A DNA stretch of 57,437 nt, from assembly GCF_004801885.1 (NCBI RefSeq), contig NZ_SSSM01000007.1:1-57437 (forward strand). Reading direction: 5' to 3'. Position numbers and translations under genes: made by a program. Positions 19,940-28,400 of the stretch are shown here, in pieces. The notes under the pieces were generated by a model. It made no database searches. It had not been told where the DNA came from and saw only the letters and a program-made list of their open reading frames with translations. Source of the DNA: Naasia lichenicola (GTDB taxonomy: Bacteria > Actinomycetota > Actinomycetes > Actinomycetales > Microbacteriaceae). Numbering within the stretch: the first letter of the stretch is position 1; each line of letters begins with the position of its first letter.

Positions 19940-20713
19940 GTGCCGGTCTATCGAGATGAAGTGGTCGTGCTGCGCACCCACAAGCTGGGTGAGGCAGACC
20001 GGATCGTCACCATGCTCTCGCGTCAGCACGGCAAGATCCGCGGCGTCGCGAAGGGCGTGCGGCGCACGTCGTCCAAGTTCGGCGCCCGTCTCGAGCCCTT
20101 CATGGTGGCCGACGTCCAGCTCTTCGAAGGCCGCACGCTCGACGTCATCACCCAGGCCGAATCGCTGCATGCCTACGGCGCGGCCATCGTCGACGACTAC
20201 GCGACCTACACCTCGGCGACCGTCATGGTCGAGACCGCCGACAAGGTCACCGAGACCGAGGGATCGCTGCAGCAGTACCTCCTGCTCGTCGGGGCCCTGC
20301 GCTCACTGTCCCGTCACGAGCACGGCGCGAGCCTGACCCTCGACTCGTATCTGCTGCGCTCCCTGTCGATCGCCGGCTGGGCGCCGAGCTTCGCGGACTG
20401 TGCGGTCACCGGTGCTCCCGGACCGCACACGGCGTTCGTCGTGCAGCTCGGCGGGGTCGTGGCCGACGACGTGGCCCCTCCCGGCGCCCCGCGACTCACC
20501 TCGCAGGTGATCAGCCTGCTCGGAGCGCTGCTCACCGGCGACTGGGCGTCAGCCGAGGCCGCGGACGAGCGATCCCGCGCGCAGGCGAGCGGAGTCGTGG
20601 CCGCCTACGCCCAATGGCACCTCGAGCGGGGCCTGCGCTCGCTGCAGCACGTCGATCGCCACGACGACCGCGAGAACGCCACCGCCCGCGTGACGGCGGT
20701 CCGTCCCGCATGA
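19940..20713 (+). CDS. recO: DNA repair protein RecO
   Basis: A 257-aa recombination mediator that helps load RecA on SSB-coated ssDNA with RecR. The N-terminal OB-fold is recognisable ([20 protein letters not shown], then [18 protein letters not shown]), followed by the helical domain. The four-Cys zinc site of many RecO proteins is not present; only one Cys is seen in the C-terminal half. The GTG at 19940 follows GATAAT by 6 nt, suggesting a leaderless transcript. Its stop overlaps the uppS start (ATGA); the recO-uppS pair is standard in Actinobacteria. Confidence 0.95.
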   Translation: MPVYRDEVVVLRTHKLGEADRIVTMLSRQHGKIRGVAKGVRRTSSKFGARLEPFMVADVQLFEGRTLDVITQAESLHAYGAAIVDDYATYTSATVMVETADKVTETEGSLQQYLLLVGALRSLSRHEHGASLTLDSYLLRSLSIAGWAPSFADCAVTGAPGPHTAFVVQLGGVVADDVAPPGAPRLTSQVISLLGALLTGDWASAEAADERSRAQASGVVAAYAQWHLERGLRSLQHVDRHDDRENATARVTAVRPA

Positions 20714-21531
20714 GCCCGAAGCCGACGACCCACGCCGATGCCGTCCCGTACGTCCCGATCGACTGGACGGGCCAGTACCCGCCACAGCTGCCGAAGAACG
20801 CCGTTCCTGCCCATGTCGCCGTCGTCATGGACGGCAACGGCCGGTGGGCCAACTCCCGGGGACTGCCGCGGATCGAGGGTCACCGCGCCGGCGAGGCCGC
20901 CCTGCTCGAGGTGGCGGCCGGAGCCATCCAGGCCGGAGTCACCCACCTCAGCGTCTACATCTTCTCCACCGAGAACTGGCGCCGCTCGCCCGAGGAGGTG
21001 CGCTTCCTCATGGGCTTCAACCGCGAAGTGCTGCACCGCCGCCGCGATCAGCTCAACGAGTGGAACGTGCGGATCCGCTGGGCGGGCCGTCGCCCGCGAC
21101 TGTGGGACTCCGTCATCAAGGAGCTCCGCGTCGCCGAGGAGCTGACGAAGGACAACACCGGGCTCACCCTCACCATGTGCGTCAACTACGGCGGTCGCAA
21201 CGAGATCACCGACGCGGTCAAGTCGATCGCCGAGGAGGTCGCGTCGGGTCGGGTCAAGCCCTCCGCCGTCACCGAGAAGCTGATCGCCAAGCACCTCTAC
21301 CAGCCGTCGCTGCCGGATGTGGATCTGTTCATCCGCAGCTCGGGGGAGCAGCGGACCAGCAACTTCCTGCTCTGGCAGTCCGCGTATGCCGAGATGGTCT
21401 TCGACGACACGCTCTGGCCCGACTTCACCCGGCTGCAGCTGTGGAAGGCGATCGAGCAGTACGCCCGCCGGACCCGTCGATTCGGCGGTGCCCTCGACAC
21501 CCCGGTGGCTGCGGAGGACGTCGCGGAGTAG
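20710..21531 (+). CDS. uppS: Isoprenyl transferase (cis-prenyl diphosphate synthase)
   Basis: A 273-aa cis-prenyltransferase that makes the long-chain polyprenyl diphosphate carrier for cell-wall synthesis. Conserved parts are [14 protein letters not shown] with the catalytic Asp near residue 40, [24 protein letters not shown], and the C-terminal [21 protein letters not shown]. The ATG overlaps the recO stop. Actinobacteria often have two such enzymes; the length fits the decaprenyl/undecaprenyl type, but chain length cannot be read from sequence. Confidence 0.95.
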   Translation: MSPKPTTHADAVPYVPIDWTGQYPPQLPKNAVPAHVAVVMDGNGRWANSRGLPRIEGHRAGEAALLEVAAGAIQAGVTHLSVYIFSTENWRRSPEEVRFLMGFNREVLHRRRDQLNEWNVRIRWAGRRPRLWDSVIKELRVAEELTKDNTGLTLTMCVNYGGRNEITDAVKSIAEEVASGRVKPSAVTEKLIAKHLYQPSLPDVDLFIRSSGEQRTSNFLLWQSAYAEMVFDDTLWPDFTRLQLWKAIEQYARRTRRFGGALDTPVAAEDVAE

Positions 21532-21539
21532 CGCCGCAA

Positions 21540-21627
21540 GGGCCTCGATACGGGCGCGGGGCGCCCTACTCGACCAACGGGGAGGAACCGTTGGTCGAGT
21601 AGGCCGTTCACGGCCGTATCGAGGCCC
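21540..21627. repeat. Tail-to-tail pair of family A palindromes
   Basis: A minus-oriented unit (21540-21579, from GGGCCTCGATACGGG to CTCGACCAACG) and a plus-oriented unit (21589-21627, from CGTTGGTCGAGTAGG to GTATCGAGGCCC) are separated by 9 bp. The outer GGGCCTCGATACGG and CCGTATCGAGGCCC are complementary. The pair lies between uppS and the PLP-enzyme gene, both on +. Confidence 0.85.
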
Positions 21628-21639
21628 TCGGCGCAGTCG

Positions 21640-21645
21640 TATGGT
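21640..21645 (+). promoter_or_regulatory. -10 box of the PLP-enzyme gene (leaderless)
   Basis: TATGGT ends 5 nt before the ATG at 21651, only 12 bp beyond a family A palindrome. Confidence 0.45.
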
Positions 21646-21650
21646 GAGGG

Positions 21651-22694
21651 ATGGTCTCCCCGTCGCTCGCCGCCGCCATCGCCAGCTTCAACGATCCACG
21701 CGGCTATCTAGCGGTCGCCTCCATCGGACTGCCGACCCGACAGACCGTCGATGCGCTCACGGCCGACCTCGCAGCCTGGTACGCCGCGGACCGGGATCCG
21801 CAGGGCTACGACCCGATCATCGATCGCACGCGCGCCTCCTACGCGCGGCTCGTCCGGGTGCCGGCAGAGCGCGTCGCCATCGGATCGCAGGCCTCCGTGC
21901 AGACGAGTCTCGTGGCGGCCGCGGCTCCTGCAGGCGCGGAGATCCTCGTAGCAGACGGTGACTTCTCCTCGATCGTCTTCCCCTGGCTGGAGCGCCCCGG
22001 AGTCACCGTCCGGTCAGTCCCGCTCGAGGCCCTCGCGGACTCCATCTCCAGCGGCACCTGGATGGTCGTCTTCTCCCTTGTGCAGTCCGCGACCGGTGAG
22101 GTCGCCGACGTCGAGTCGATCCTGGAAGCGGCTGTACGCCGACGCACGCTCACCTTCTGCGACGTCACCCAGGCCGCCGGCGTGCTGCCCGTGGACGCAT
22201 CGCTGTTCGACGCAACCGTCTGCCACGCGTACAAGTGGCTGTGCTCGCCCCGCGGTGTCTCCTTCCTGACACTCAGCGAACGGCTGCTTCCTCGGATCCC
22301 CGCGCTGCAGGCCGGCTGGTACGCCGGGGAGGACGTGTGGGCGAGCTGCTACGGACCGGAGATGGACCTGGCGTCGAGCGCACGGCGTCTCGATGTCTCG
22401 CCGGCCTGGCAGGCATGGGTCGGTGCAGAGCCGGCGATCGGCATGTTCGCCGATCTCGACATGGACGAGGTGTGGGCTCACGCCTCCGATCTCGGCAACG
22501 CCCTCTGCGACGCCCTCGACCTCGAGCGTCAGAACAGGCCGATCGTCACCTGGCCGGATCCCGAGCGCGAGAGCCTGCTCAGGCTGATCGGCGCCGGCAT
22601 CCGGGTGTCCGGACGAGCCGGGCGGCTGCGGGCCTCGTTCCACCTCTGGAACGACGGGTCCGATGTCGAGGCAGTCGTGGCGGCACTCCGATGA
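21651..22694 (+). CDS. Class V aminotransferase-like PLP enzyme
   Basis: A 347-aa PLP-dependent enzyme of the cysteine desulfurase/isopenicillin-epimerase-like class V fold. The internal-aldimine Lys is in HAYKWLCSPRG near residue 196, with the supporting Asp in FCDVTQAAGVLPVD. It lacks an obvious catalytic-loop Cys of the IscS/SufS type, so desulfurase activity should not be assumed. The ATG at 21651 follows TATGGT. It overlaps the next gene by ATGA. The substrate is unknown. Confidence 0.8.
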   Translation: MVSPSLAAAIASFNDPRGYLAVASIGLPTRQTVDALTADLAAWYAADRDPQGYDPIIDRTRASYARLVRVPAERVAIGSQASVQTSLVAAAAPAGAEILVADGDFSSIVFPWLERPGVTVRSVPLEALADSISSGTWMVVFSLVQSATGEVADVESILEAAVRRRTLTFCDVTQAAGVLPVDASLFDATVCHAYKWLCSPRGVSFLTLSERLLPRIPALQAGWYAGEDVWASCYGPEMDLASSARRLDVSPAWQAWVGAEPAIGMFADLDMDEVWAHASDLGNALCDALDLERQNRPIVTWPDPERESLLRLIGAGIRVSGRAGRLRASFHLWNDGSDVEAVVAALR

Positions 22695-23227
22695 GCGACG
22701 ACGCGGCGGGCATGACCGACGACCTCGGCTTCGAGTGGCGCAACTGGCAGGCGCGCGTCGACGCGCTCTGGGAGACCATCTCGGATGACACGGACCCTGA
22801 CGAGTTCATCGGCAGGATGGACGCGCTCGCCGCGGAACGGCCGGGCGCGATCGCCCTGTTCGAGCAGGGCGGCTCCCGCGACTCGATGGGCCGCCCGGCC
22901 GAGGCCGTCGTGCTCTACGAGCAGGCGATCGAACAGGGGCTGCCGAGCGATCTGCACCGGCAGGCCACCATCCAGCTCGCCAGCTCGATCCGCAATCTGG
23001 GCGATCCCGCCCGATCCATCCAGCTGCTGGCCGCCGAGCGGTGGCGGATCTCGGACGAGCTCGACGATGCCGTCGATGTGTTTCTCGCCCTCGCAATGGC
23101 CGACCTGGGTCGCGAACGTCAGGCGCTCGCGCTCGTCGTCACCGCGCTGGCGCCGCACCTCGCCCGCTACAGCAGGTCGGCCAAGAACTACGCGCAGGCG
23201 CTCATCACGCCCGAGTCGGGGGAGTGA
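22691..23227 (+). CDS. TPR-like small protein
   Basis: A 178-aa, acidic, fully helical-looking protein. Residues ~50-150 read like two to three tetratricopeptide-type helix pairs (GRPAEAVVLYEQAIEQGL; QATIQLASSIRNLGDPARSI; FLALAMADLGRERQALALV), suggesting a protein-binding scaffold. The start overlaps the stop of the PLP-enzyme gene, so the two are co-translated. No catalytic motif is seen. Related small TPR proteins occur widely in Actinobacteria without a defined role. Confidence 0.75.
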   Translation: MSDDAAGMTDDLGFEWRNWQARVDALWETISDDTDPDEFIGRMDALAAERPGAIALFEQGGSRDSMGRPAEAVVLYEQAIEQGLPSDLHRQATIQLASSIRNLGDPARSIQLLAAERWRISDELDDAVDVFLALAMADLGRERQALALVVTALAPHLARYSRSAKNYAQALITPESGE

Positions 23228-23256
23228 TCGGATCGGGCCTCCGGTGACCCGTCGGT

Positions 23257-23262
23257 AGACTT
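23257..23262 (+). promoter_or_regulatory. -10 box upstream of glyS
   Basis: TAGACT, with a predicted transcript start near 23269, would give a leader of about 64 nt that begins close to a small GGGGCATTGCCC hairpin. No T-box features are recognised. Confidence 0.4.
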
Positions 23263-23332
23263 CTGGGGCATTGCCCACGACCGGCGTGCATCAGACCGGG
23301 CATCCAGCTCGGCCGACAATTGGAGTCCACCT

Positions 23333-24715
23333 GTGGCCGCATCACGTCTCGATCCCGTCATCGCGCTCGCCAAGCGGCGCGGATTCGTCTTCCAGGCGGG
23401 AGAGATCTACGGCGGATCCCGTTCGGCCTGGGACTACGGGCCCCTCGGCGTCGAGATGAAGGAGAACATCAAGCGCCAGTGGTGGAAGTCGGTCGTCCGC
23501 GGCCGCGAGGACGTCGTCGGTCTCGACTCGTCCGTCATCCTGCCGAAGGCGGTCTGGGAGGCCTCCGGCCACGTCGAGGTGTTCTCCGATCCGCTCGTGG
23601 AGTGCCTGCACTGCCACAAGCGCTACCGCGAGGACCACCTGCTCGAGGAGTTCGAGGAGAAGAAGGGCCGCGTCCCCGAGAACGGCATGCTCGACATCGT
23701 CTGCGCCAACTGCGGCACCCGTGGCCAGTGGACCGAGCCGCGTGGCTTCTCCGGTCTGCTCAAGACCTTCCTGGGCCCCGTCGACGACGAGGCCGGCCTG
23801 CACTACCTGCGTCCCGAGACCGCCCAGGGCATCTTCGTGAACTTCGCGAACGTCTCCGGCTCGGCGCGGATGAAGCCGCCGTTCGGCATCGGACAGATCG
23901 GCAAGAGCTTCCGCAACGAGATCACCCCCGGGAACTTCATCTTCCGCACGCGGGAGTTCGAGCAGATGGAGATGGAGTTCTTCGTCGAGCCCGGCACCGA
24001 CGAGGAATGGCACCAGTACTGGATCGACACCCGGCTCAAGTGGTACACGGACCTCGGCATCAACCCCGACAACCTCCGCCTCTACGAGCACGCCAAGGAG
24101 AAGCTGTCGCACTACTCCAAGCGGACGGTCGACATCGAGTACCGCTTCGGCTTCCAGGGCAGCGAGTTCGGCGAGCTCGAGGGCATCGCGAACCGCACCG
24201 ACTACGACCTGAACACGCACTCCAAGCACTCCGGCACCGACCTCAGCTACTTCGATCAGACCAAGAACGAGCGCTGGACGCCCTACGTCATCGAGCCGGC
24301 CGCAGGCCTGACCCGCTCGCTGATGGCCTTCCTCGTCGACGCCTATGCCGAGGATGAGGCGCCCAACACCAAGGGCGGCGTGGACAAGCGCACCGTCCTG
24401 CGGCTCGATCGTCGACTCGCCCCGGTGAAGGCCGCGGTGCTGCCGCTGTCGCGCAACGAGCAGCTCTCGCCCGTGGCGAAGAAGCTCGCCGCCGACCTCC
24501 GCCAGGACTGGAACATCGACTTCGACGATGCGGGCGCGATCGGACGTCGCTACCGCCGTCAGGACGAGATCGGCACCCCGTTCTGCATCACCGTCGACTT
24601 CGACACGCTCGAGGACAACGCCGCGACGGTGCGCGAGCGCGACTCGATGGCGCAGGAGCGGGTCTCCCTCGATCGGATGCACGGCTACCTCGCCGAGCGC
24701 CTGATCGGCGCCTAG
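23333..24715 (+). CDS. glyS: Glycine-tRNA ligase (single-chain type)
   Basis: A 460-aa class II aminoacyl-tRNA synthetase of the alpha2 type. The N-terminus is typical ([18 protein letters not shown]). A zinc-binding insertion has CLHCHKRY and, about 30 residues later, CANCGTRG. The class II core follows ([34 protein letters not shown], motif 2) with a C-terminal anticodon-binding domain. The GTG at 23333 with GGAG 8 nt upstream is the start. It is a single gene with its own promoter-like sequence; no T-box is recognised. Confidence 0.97.
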   Translation: MAASRLDPVIALAKRRGFVFQAGEIYGGSRSAWDYGPLGVEMKENIKRQWWKSVVRGREDVVGLDSSVILPKAVWEASGHVEVFSDPLVECLHCHKRYREDHLLEEFEEKKGRVPENGMLDIVCANCGTRGQWTEPRGFSGLLKTFLGPVDDEAGLHYLRPETAQGIFVNFANVSGSARMKPPFGIGQIGKSFRNEITPGNFIFRTREFEQMEMEFFVEPGTDEEWHQYWIDTRLKWYTDLGINPDNLRLYEHAKEKLSHYSKRTVDIEYRFGFQGSEFGELEGIANRTDYDLNTHSKHSGTDLSYFDQTKNERWTPYVIEPAAGLTRSLMAFLVDAYAEDEAPNTKGGVDKRTVLRLDRRLAPVKAAVLPLSRNEQLSPVAKKLAADLRQDWNIDFDDAGAIGRRYRRQDEIGTPFCITVDFDTLEDNAATVRERDSMAQERVSLDRMHGYLAERLIGA

Positions 24716-24863
24716 CCCTCCCGCTCGATCGACGATCGCGCGACCAAGGCTCTCCGGCACTCGCCACTCGGCACCCGCCACCCGGTGTGGCGATCCGACG
24801 GGCGCGTCGCCTTCGTCGATACCGTGTGGCTCACCATCAACTCCGACGGAATTCGAGGCACTC

Positions 24864-24950
24864 ATGGACGAGCTCGCGATCGACCCCCAGCCCATCAGCA
24901 CCGGCAGCTACATCTCCCGCGTCCTGGATGAGGGATCGCGCGAGTACTGA
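24864..24950 (+). CDS. Possible 28-aa peptide upstream of the FrnE-like gene
   Basis: ATG at 24864 with GAGG (24855-24858) at good spacing opens a 28-codon frame beginning MDELAIDPQP and ending LDEGSREY. The ending resembles that of the 63-aa ORF at 25677 (LDEGSTDY), and both stop directly after the Tyr. The ORF lies in the 287-bp gap between glyS and the FrnE-like gene, which otherwise shows nothing. It may be a real micropeptide, a leader, or the remnant of a duplicated small gene. There is no family recognition. Confidence 0.4.
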   Translation: MDELAIDPQPISTGSYISRVLDEGSREY

Positions 24951-25002
24951 TCTCCTGCGTGCGCGGGTCGATTCATTCCCTCTCGGGAATGCAGAGGAAT
25001 GC

Positions 25003-25680
25003 GTGCCGGTTCACCTCTTCGTGAGTGAACCCGTGAAGGTCGACATCTGGTCCGACATCGCCTGCCCCTGGTGCTACATCGGCAAGCGCAAGTTCGAGGA
25101 GGGCGCCCGCCAGTTCGGCGGCGACGTCGTCGTGGAGTACCACTCCTTCGAGCTGTCTCCGGACACACCCGTCGACTTCGCGGGAGACACCGCGGACTAC
25201 CTCGCGACCCACAAGGGCATCTCGCGGCAGCAGGCCGGCGAGATGCTGTCCCGCGTGACCGGCATCGCGAAGACCGTCGGGCTCGACTACGACTACGACT
25301 CCCTTCAGCACACCAACACGGTGAAGGCGCACGAGCTCATCCACTTCGCCAAGTCGCAGGGCAAGCAGATCGAGATGAAGGAGCGCCTGCTCAAGGCCTA
25401 CTTCGTCGAGGGCAGGCACGTGGGCCGCATCGCCGACCTAGCCGACCTGGCCGTCGAGGTGGGGCTGGATCGCGAGGCGGTGGTGCAGGCACTGGAGAGC
25501 TCGGCATTCCTCGCCGACGTCCGCGCCGATCAGCAGCAGGCGATCGCCTTCGGCATCCAGGGCGTCCCATTCTTCGTGATCGACGACAAGTACGGCGTCT
25601 CTGGCGCACAGGACGCGAGCGTCTTCGCAGGTGCCCTCGCGCAGGTCGCGTCCGAGCGCGCGGCGGAGGTGAACGCGTGA
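25003..25680 (+). CDS. DsbA/FrnE family thiol oxidoreductase
   Basis: A 225-aa cytoplasmic DsbA-like protein: thioredoxin fold with active site CPWC (residues 21-24 in DIACPWCYIGKR), a central helical insertion (HKGISRQQAGEMLSRVTG...), and the cis-Pro region GVPFFVIDD. No signal peptide is seen. FrnE-type proteins act as disulfide isomerases or in polyketide and stress pathways. The GTG at 25003 follows AGAGGA; the GTG at 25021 (VSEPVKVDIWSD) is the homologue-like alternative, so the start is uncertain by six residues. Its stop overlaps the GTG of a 63-aa ORF. Confidence 0.9.
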   Translation: MPVHLFVSEPVKVDIWSDIACPWCYIGKRKFEEGARQFGGDVVVEYHSFELSPDTPVDFAGDTADYLATHKGISRQQAGEMLSRVTGIAKTVGLDYDYDSLQHTNTVKAHELIHFAKSQGKQIEMKERLLKAYFVEGRHVGRIADLADLAVEVGLDREAVVQALESSAFLADVRADQQQAIAFGIQGVPFFVIDDKYGVSGAQDASVFAGALAQVASERAAEVNA

Positions 25681-25868
25681 GCGACACCGCCGCACCCACG
25701 ATTCCGTTCGCCCGTCCGGTGGGAAGCCCGTTCATCAGCCTCGGCTCGACGGACGCAGAGGTCTGCATCGACGGCGTCTGCGCCGTGCCGAGCAGCGCGA
25801 CCGAAGCGCAGCCGACAGACGTCGAGAAGGTCGTCAGCTCCCTCGATGAGGGCTCGACCGACTACTGA
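25677..25868 (+). CDS. Small protein coupled to the FrnE-like oxidoreductase
   Basis: A 63-aa ORF whose GTG overlaps the oxidoreductase stop and is preceded by GGAGGTGAAC, so translation is likely. It contains two cysteines in VCIDGVCAVP, spaced C-x4-C, and ends VSSLDEGSTDY. A cysteine pair encoded beside a CPWC protein suggests a redox partner or substrate, but that is inference. No domain family is recognised. The C-terminal LDEGS-x-[DE]-Y is shared with the tiny ORF at 24864. Confidence 0.6.
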   Translation: MSDTAAPTIPFARPVGSPFISLGSTDAEVCIDGVCAVPSSATEAQPTDVEKVVSSLDEGSTDY

Positions 25869-25874
25869 GTCGAA

Positions 25875-25934
25875 CCGAACTGCCCAGTTCTGCCGTCTGA
25901 GACGCACTCCAGGCGGCAGAACTGGGCAGTTCGG
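25875..25934. repeat. Inverted repeat, family C, copy 2
   Basis: 25-nt arms (25875-25899 and 25910-25934) are complementary with one mismatch around a 10-nt loop. The core CTGCCCAGTTCTGCCG is shared with the copy at 6835. It lies between the convergent 63-aa gene and ybaK and could stop transcription from both sides. Confidence 0.85.
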
Positions 25935-25957
25935 CTGTTAACCGGCAGGTTCTTGGT
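25932..25957 (+). repeat. 26-nt fragment of tRNA-Asn
   Basis: It is identical over 26 nt to positions 43476-43501 of the intact tRNA-Asn gene (anticodon loop, 3' anticodon strand, variable loop, 5' T-stem; core CTGTTAACCGGCAG). The first 3 nt are shared with the family C palindrome arm. The rest of the tRNA is absent, so it is not functional. It may be an old attachment site or a captured fragment. Confidence 0.85.
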
Positions 25958-25968
25958 GCGTGCCGATC

Positions 25969-26427
25969 TCAGTCGCTGATGTCGGCGACGGTCGCACCGA
26001 GTCCGGCGATCATCGCGTCGGCGTCCACGAACGCGCTCAGGCCGTGCTCGCCTGCGCCCATCGCGACGCGGCGGCCGGTGATGCGCTCATCGGCGTAGAC
26101 CGGCCAAGCCGTCGTGCTGCCGAACGGGGTGATGGTGCCGCGTTCGTATCCCGTCGCCTCGAGCGCCTGGCCGGCGTCGGGAAGCTGGAGCTTGTTCACT
26201 CCGACGACGGCGCGGAGCTTGGCCCACGCGATCTGTCGATCGCCAGGCACCAGCGCGAATAAGTAGGTGCCGTCCTTGCGCTTGACGACGAGCGACTTCA
26301 CGATGTCGGCGGGTGTGATGCCGAGGACCGCCGCGGCCTCTTCGAGCGAGTCGGCCGCGGGCCTCTCGAGAATATCGATCGCGATGCCGCGCTCGGCCGC
26401 GTCCGCTTCCACCCGCTGTCTGCTCAT
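25969..26427 (-). CDS. YbaK/EbsC family aminoacyl-tRNA editing protein
   Basis: A 152-aa YbaK-fold protein, which typically hydrolyses mischarged Cys-tRNA(Pro) or related species in trans. Diagnostic parts are IVKSLVVKRKDGTYLFALVPGD with the conserved Lys, GYERGTITPFG near residue 95, and the GAGEHGLSAFVDA end. Length is normal for a free-standing editing domain. The ATG at 26427 is the natural start. It is a single gene; the neighbour upstream on the same strand is a LysR regulator ending 63 bp away. Which tRNA it edits cannot be told. Confidence 0.9.
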   Translation of the reverse strand: MSRQRVEADAAERGIAIDILERPAADSLEEAAAVLGITPADIVKSLVVKRKDGTYLFALVPGDRQIAWAKLRAVVGVNKLQLPDAGQALEATGYERGTITPFGSTTAWPVYADERITGRRVAMGAGEHGLSAFVDADAMIAGLGATVADISD

Positions 26428-26489
26428 GAGCCCGATTCTTCCAGCGTCTTCCGACCAGCGGGCTCAGGCGGTGGTACTCAGACGGCGGT

Positions 26490-27389
26490 TCAGACGGCGG
26501 TGGCGTGCTCCACCGCGGAGGTGACGGCCGCGATCGCCGGCCACGACTCCATGCCCGGCCGAGTGATCGCCCACATCCTGCGTCGGATGTCCGCGATATC
26601 GATCGGGACCAGCCGGCCCCGGTTCACCTCGGGGGAGTCGGTCGGCAGGATCGCCACCCCGTGGCCTGCGAGCACGAGGTCGATCACGAGCGAGAGGCTG
26701 TCCGCTTGGTGACCGACCACCGGCGCCCAGCCGGCGAGCGCGCACAGCCTCGCCGCCAGCTCGTCATCGCCGGTGTTGCGGGAGTTGCCGATCCAGGGCA
26801 CATCGCGGAGCGCATCGAGGTCGGCAGTGCTCGCTATCCGGTCCGGCAGGTCCATCTCGGGTGGGACGACGAGCACCATCGCCCTGCTCGCGATCGGACG
26901 GACGGTGTGCGTCCAGATGCGCGGGGCGAGCGTGTAGTCGTAGGTGAAGCCGAGGTCGATCCGATCGGCGTCGAGCAGCTCGTCCATCTCCGAGGGCTCC
27001 GCTTCGAGCAGCTGCACCTGCACCAGCGGATGGGCGTCGGCCAGTTCCGCGAGCGCGGGCACGACAAGCATTCGAGCGGCGGTCGTGTAGGCGGCGACGC
27101 GGACCACGCCGTGCGGGGCGCTGTCTGCGCGCAGGTCGAGCGTCGCCGCGGTCACGTCGGCCAGGATGCGTGCGCCGTGGGCGGCCAGGCGGCGTCCGGG
27201 CAGCGTGAGCCGCACGCGGCGCCCGTCCGCTTCGAAGAGGGTCACCCCGACCTGCCTCTGCAGGGCCGCCAGCTGCTGGCTGACCGCAGACGTGCCGTAG
27301 CCGGTGGCCGCTCCGACGGCCGCCATCGTCCCGCGCCGCTCGAGCTCGACGAGCGCGCGCAACCGGCCGAGGTCCAGATCACCATCCAT
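26490..27389 (-). CDS. LysR family transcriptional regulator (divergent to EamA transporter)
   Basis: A 299-aa LysR regulator. The N-terminal winged HTH is clear (LGRLRALVELERRGTMAAVG...GTSAVSQQLAALQRQVGVTLFE), followed by a substrate-binding domain (VRVAAYTTAARMLVVPALAEL...). ATG 27389 is chosen from the domain start; the frame stays open far upstream but only opposite other genes. It is divergent from the EamA transporter with a very short shared upstream region (about 31-70 bp depending on that start), the classic layout for LysR control of its neighbour. Confidence 0.92.
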   Translation of the reverse strand: MDGDLDLGRLRALVELERRGTMAAVGAATGYGTSAVSQQLAALQRQVGVTLFEADGRRVRLTLPGRRLAAHGARILADVTAATLDLRADSAPHGVVRVAAYTTAARMLVVPALAELADAHPLVQVQLLEAEPSEMDELLDADRIDLGFTYDYTLAPRIWTHTVRPIASRAMVLVVPPEMDLPDRIASTADLDALRDVPWIGNSRNTGDDELAARLCALAGWAPVVGHQADSLSLVIDLVLAGHGVAILPTDSPEVNRGRLVPIDIADIRRRMWAITRPGMESWPAIAAVTSAVEHATAV

Positions 27390-27420
27390 AGTTGCTGAAG
27401 ATACCAACCAGGAACGTGCG

Positions 27421-28335
27421 TTGGACGTGGAGAATGGGATCTGGTCGAATCGGATCGTGAAGTTCTCCGCCCCCCTGTTCGCCCTGGCCTCGATGTTCTC
27501 GGTCCAGCTCGGCATCGGCCTCAGCACGCATCTCTTCGATGCGGTCGGCCCCGCGGGTGTCGCATTCCTGCGGATAGCGCTCGGCGCCATCGTGCTCCTC
27601 GTCATCGTCCGACCCAAGCTCCGCGGGCTGTCGCGCAGCTCTCTGCTCGCCACCGCGCTGCTGGGTGTCTCGACCGCCATCCTCACCCTCGCCTTCACCG
27701 AGGCCGTGGCCCGGATCCCGCTGGGCATGGCATCCACCATCGAGTTCCTCGGACCACTGGCAGTCGCCGCGATCCGCACCCGGAAGCGCTCCAACCTGGT
27801 CTGGCCCGTGCTCGCACTCATCGGCGTTGTGACCCTGACCCGCCCATGGCTGGGGCAGGTCGACCTCGTCGGCATCCTCTTCGCCGCGCTCGCCGCGTGC
27901 TGCTGGGCCGCGTACATCGTGCTCACCCAGAAGGTCGGAGACGCGATCGAGGGATTCCAGGGCCTTGCTCTCTCGATGACGGTCGCGGCCATCACCCTCG
28001 CGCCGTTCGGTGCGGTGGCCGCCGTCTCGGGCTTCACCCCCGAGATCGGGCTGCAGGCACTCGGCCTCGCCCTCCTCGTCCCGGTCATCCCATTCGCGCT
28101 CGAGCTGATGGCGCTGCGCCGGATGACGCTGCCGGCGTTCGGCACCCTCATGGCCCTCGAACCCGGCATCGCCACGGTCATCGGCGTCGTGCTGCTCGCC
28201 CAGGCGCCGGATGTCCTCCAGGTGGTCGGCCTCGTGCTGGTGGTGGCCGCGGGCATCGGCGCCCAGCGGACCGGAGGAAGGCGCACGCCGGTCCCGGCGC
28301 CCGATCCATCCGTTCCCGCTCCTGCCCCGAGCTGA
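27421..28335 (+). CDS. EamA/RhtA-type metabolite exporter
   Basis: A 304-aa DMT-superfamily transporter with about ten transmembrane helices and two EamA halves (AGVAFLRIALGAIVLLVIV in the first; GLALLVPVIPFALELMALRR in the second). It resembles RhtA-type amino acid exporters. The start is uncertain: TTG 27421 has CAGGAAC upstream, while GTG 27457 (VKFSAPLFALAS) is closer to where membrane helix 1 begins. The C-terminus is a Pro-rich tail. The divergent LysR gene probably controls it. Confidence 0.88.
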   Translation: MDVENGIWSNRIVKFSAPLFALASMFSVQLGIGLSTHLFDAVGPAGVAFLRIALGAIVLLVIVRPKLRGLSRSSLLATALLGVSTAILTLAFTEAVARIPLGMASTIEFLGPLAVAAIRTRKRSNLVWPVLALIGVVTLTRPWLGQVDLVGILFAALAACCWAAYIVLTQKVGDAIEGFQGLALSMTVAAITLAPFGAVAAVSGFTPEIGLQALGLALLVPVIPFALELMALRRMTLPAFGTLMALEPGIATVIGVVLLAQAPDVLQVVGLVLVVAAGIGAQRTGGRRTPVPAPDPSVPAPAPS

Positions 28336-28339
28336 GCGG

Positions 28340-28351
28340 AAAGGTGGCCGA
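28340..28351 (-). repeat. Single family B word
   Basis: An isolated AAAGGTGGCCGA occurs just after the EamA stop, identical to the word repeated at 11158, 19864, 50930 and 51014. It may be a seed or remnant of an array. Confidence 0.5.
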
Positions 28352-28400
28352 GCGCCCGCGCGCGACGGGATCGTGGGCGTCGTCTGGGAGAATCGGATGG

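Noticed and set aside
23228-23332. T-box or glycine riboswitch upstream of glyS
   Set aside because: The leader is too short (about 64 nt from the predicted start) and shows only a small hairpin; no T-box sequence is recognisable.
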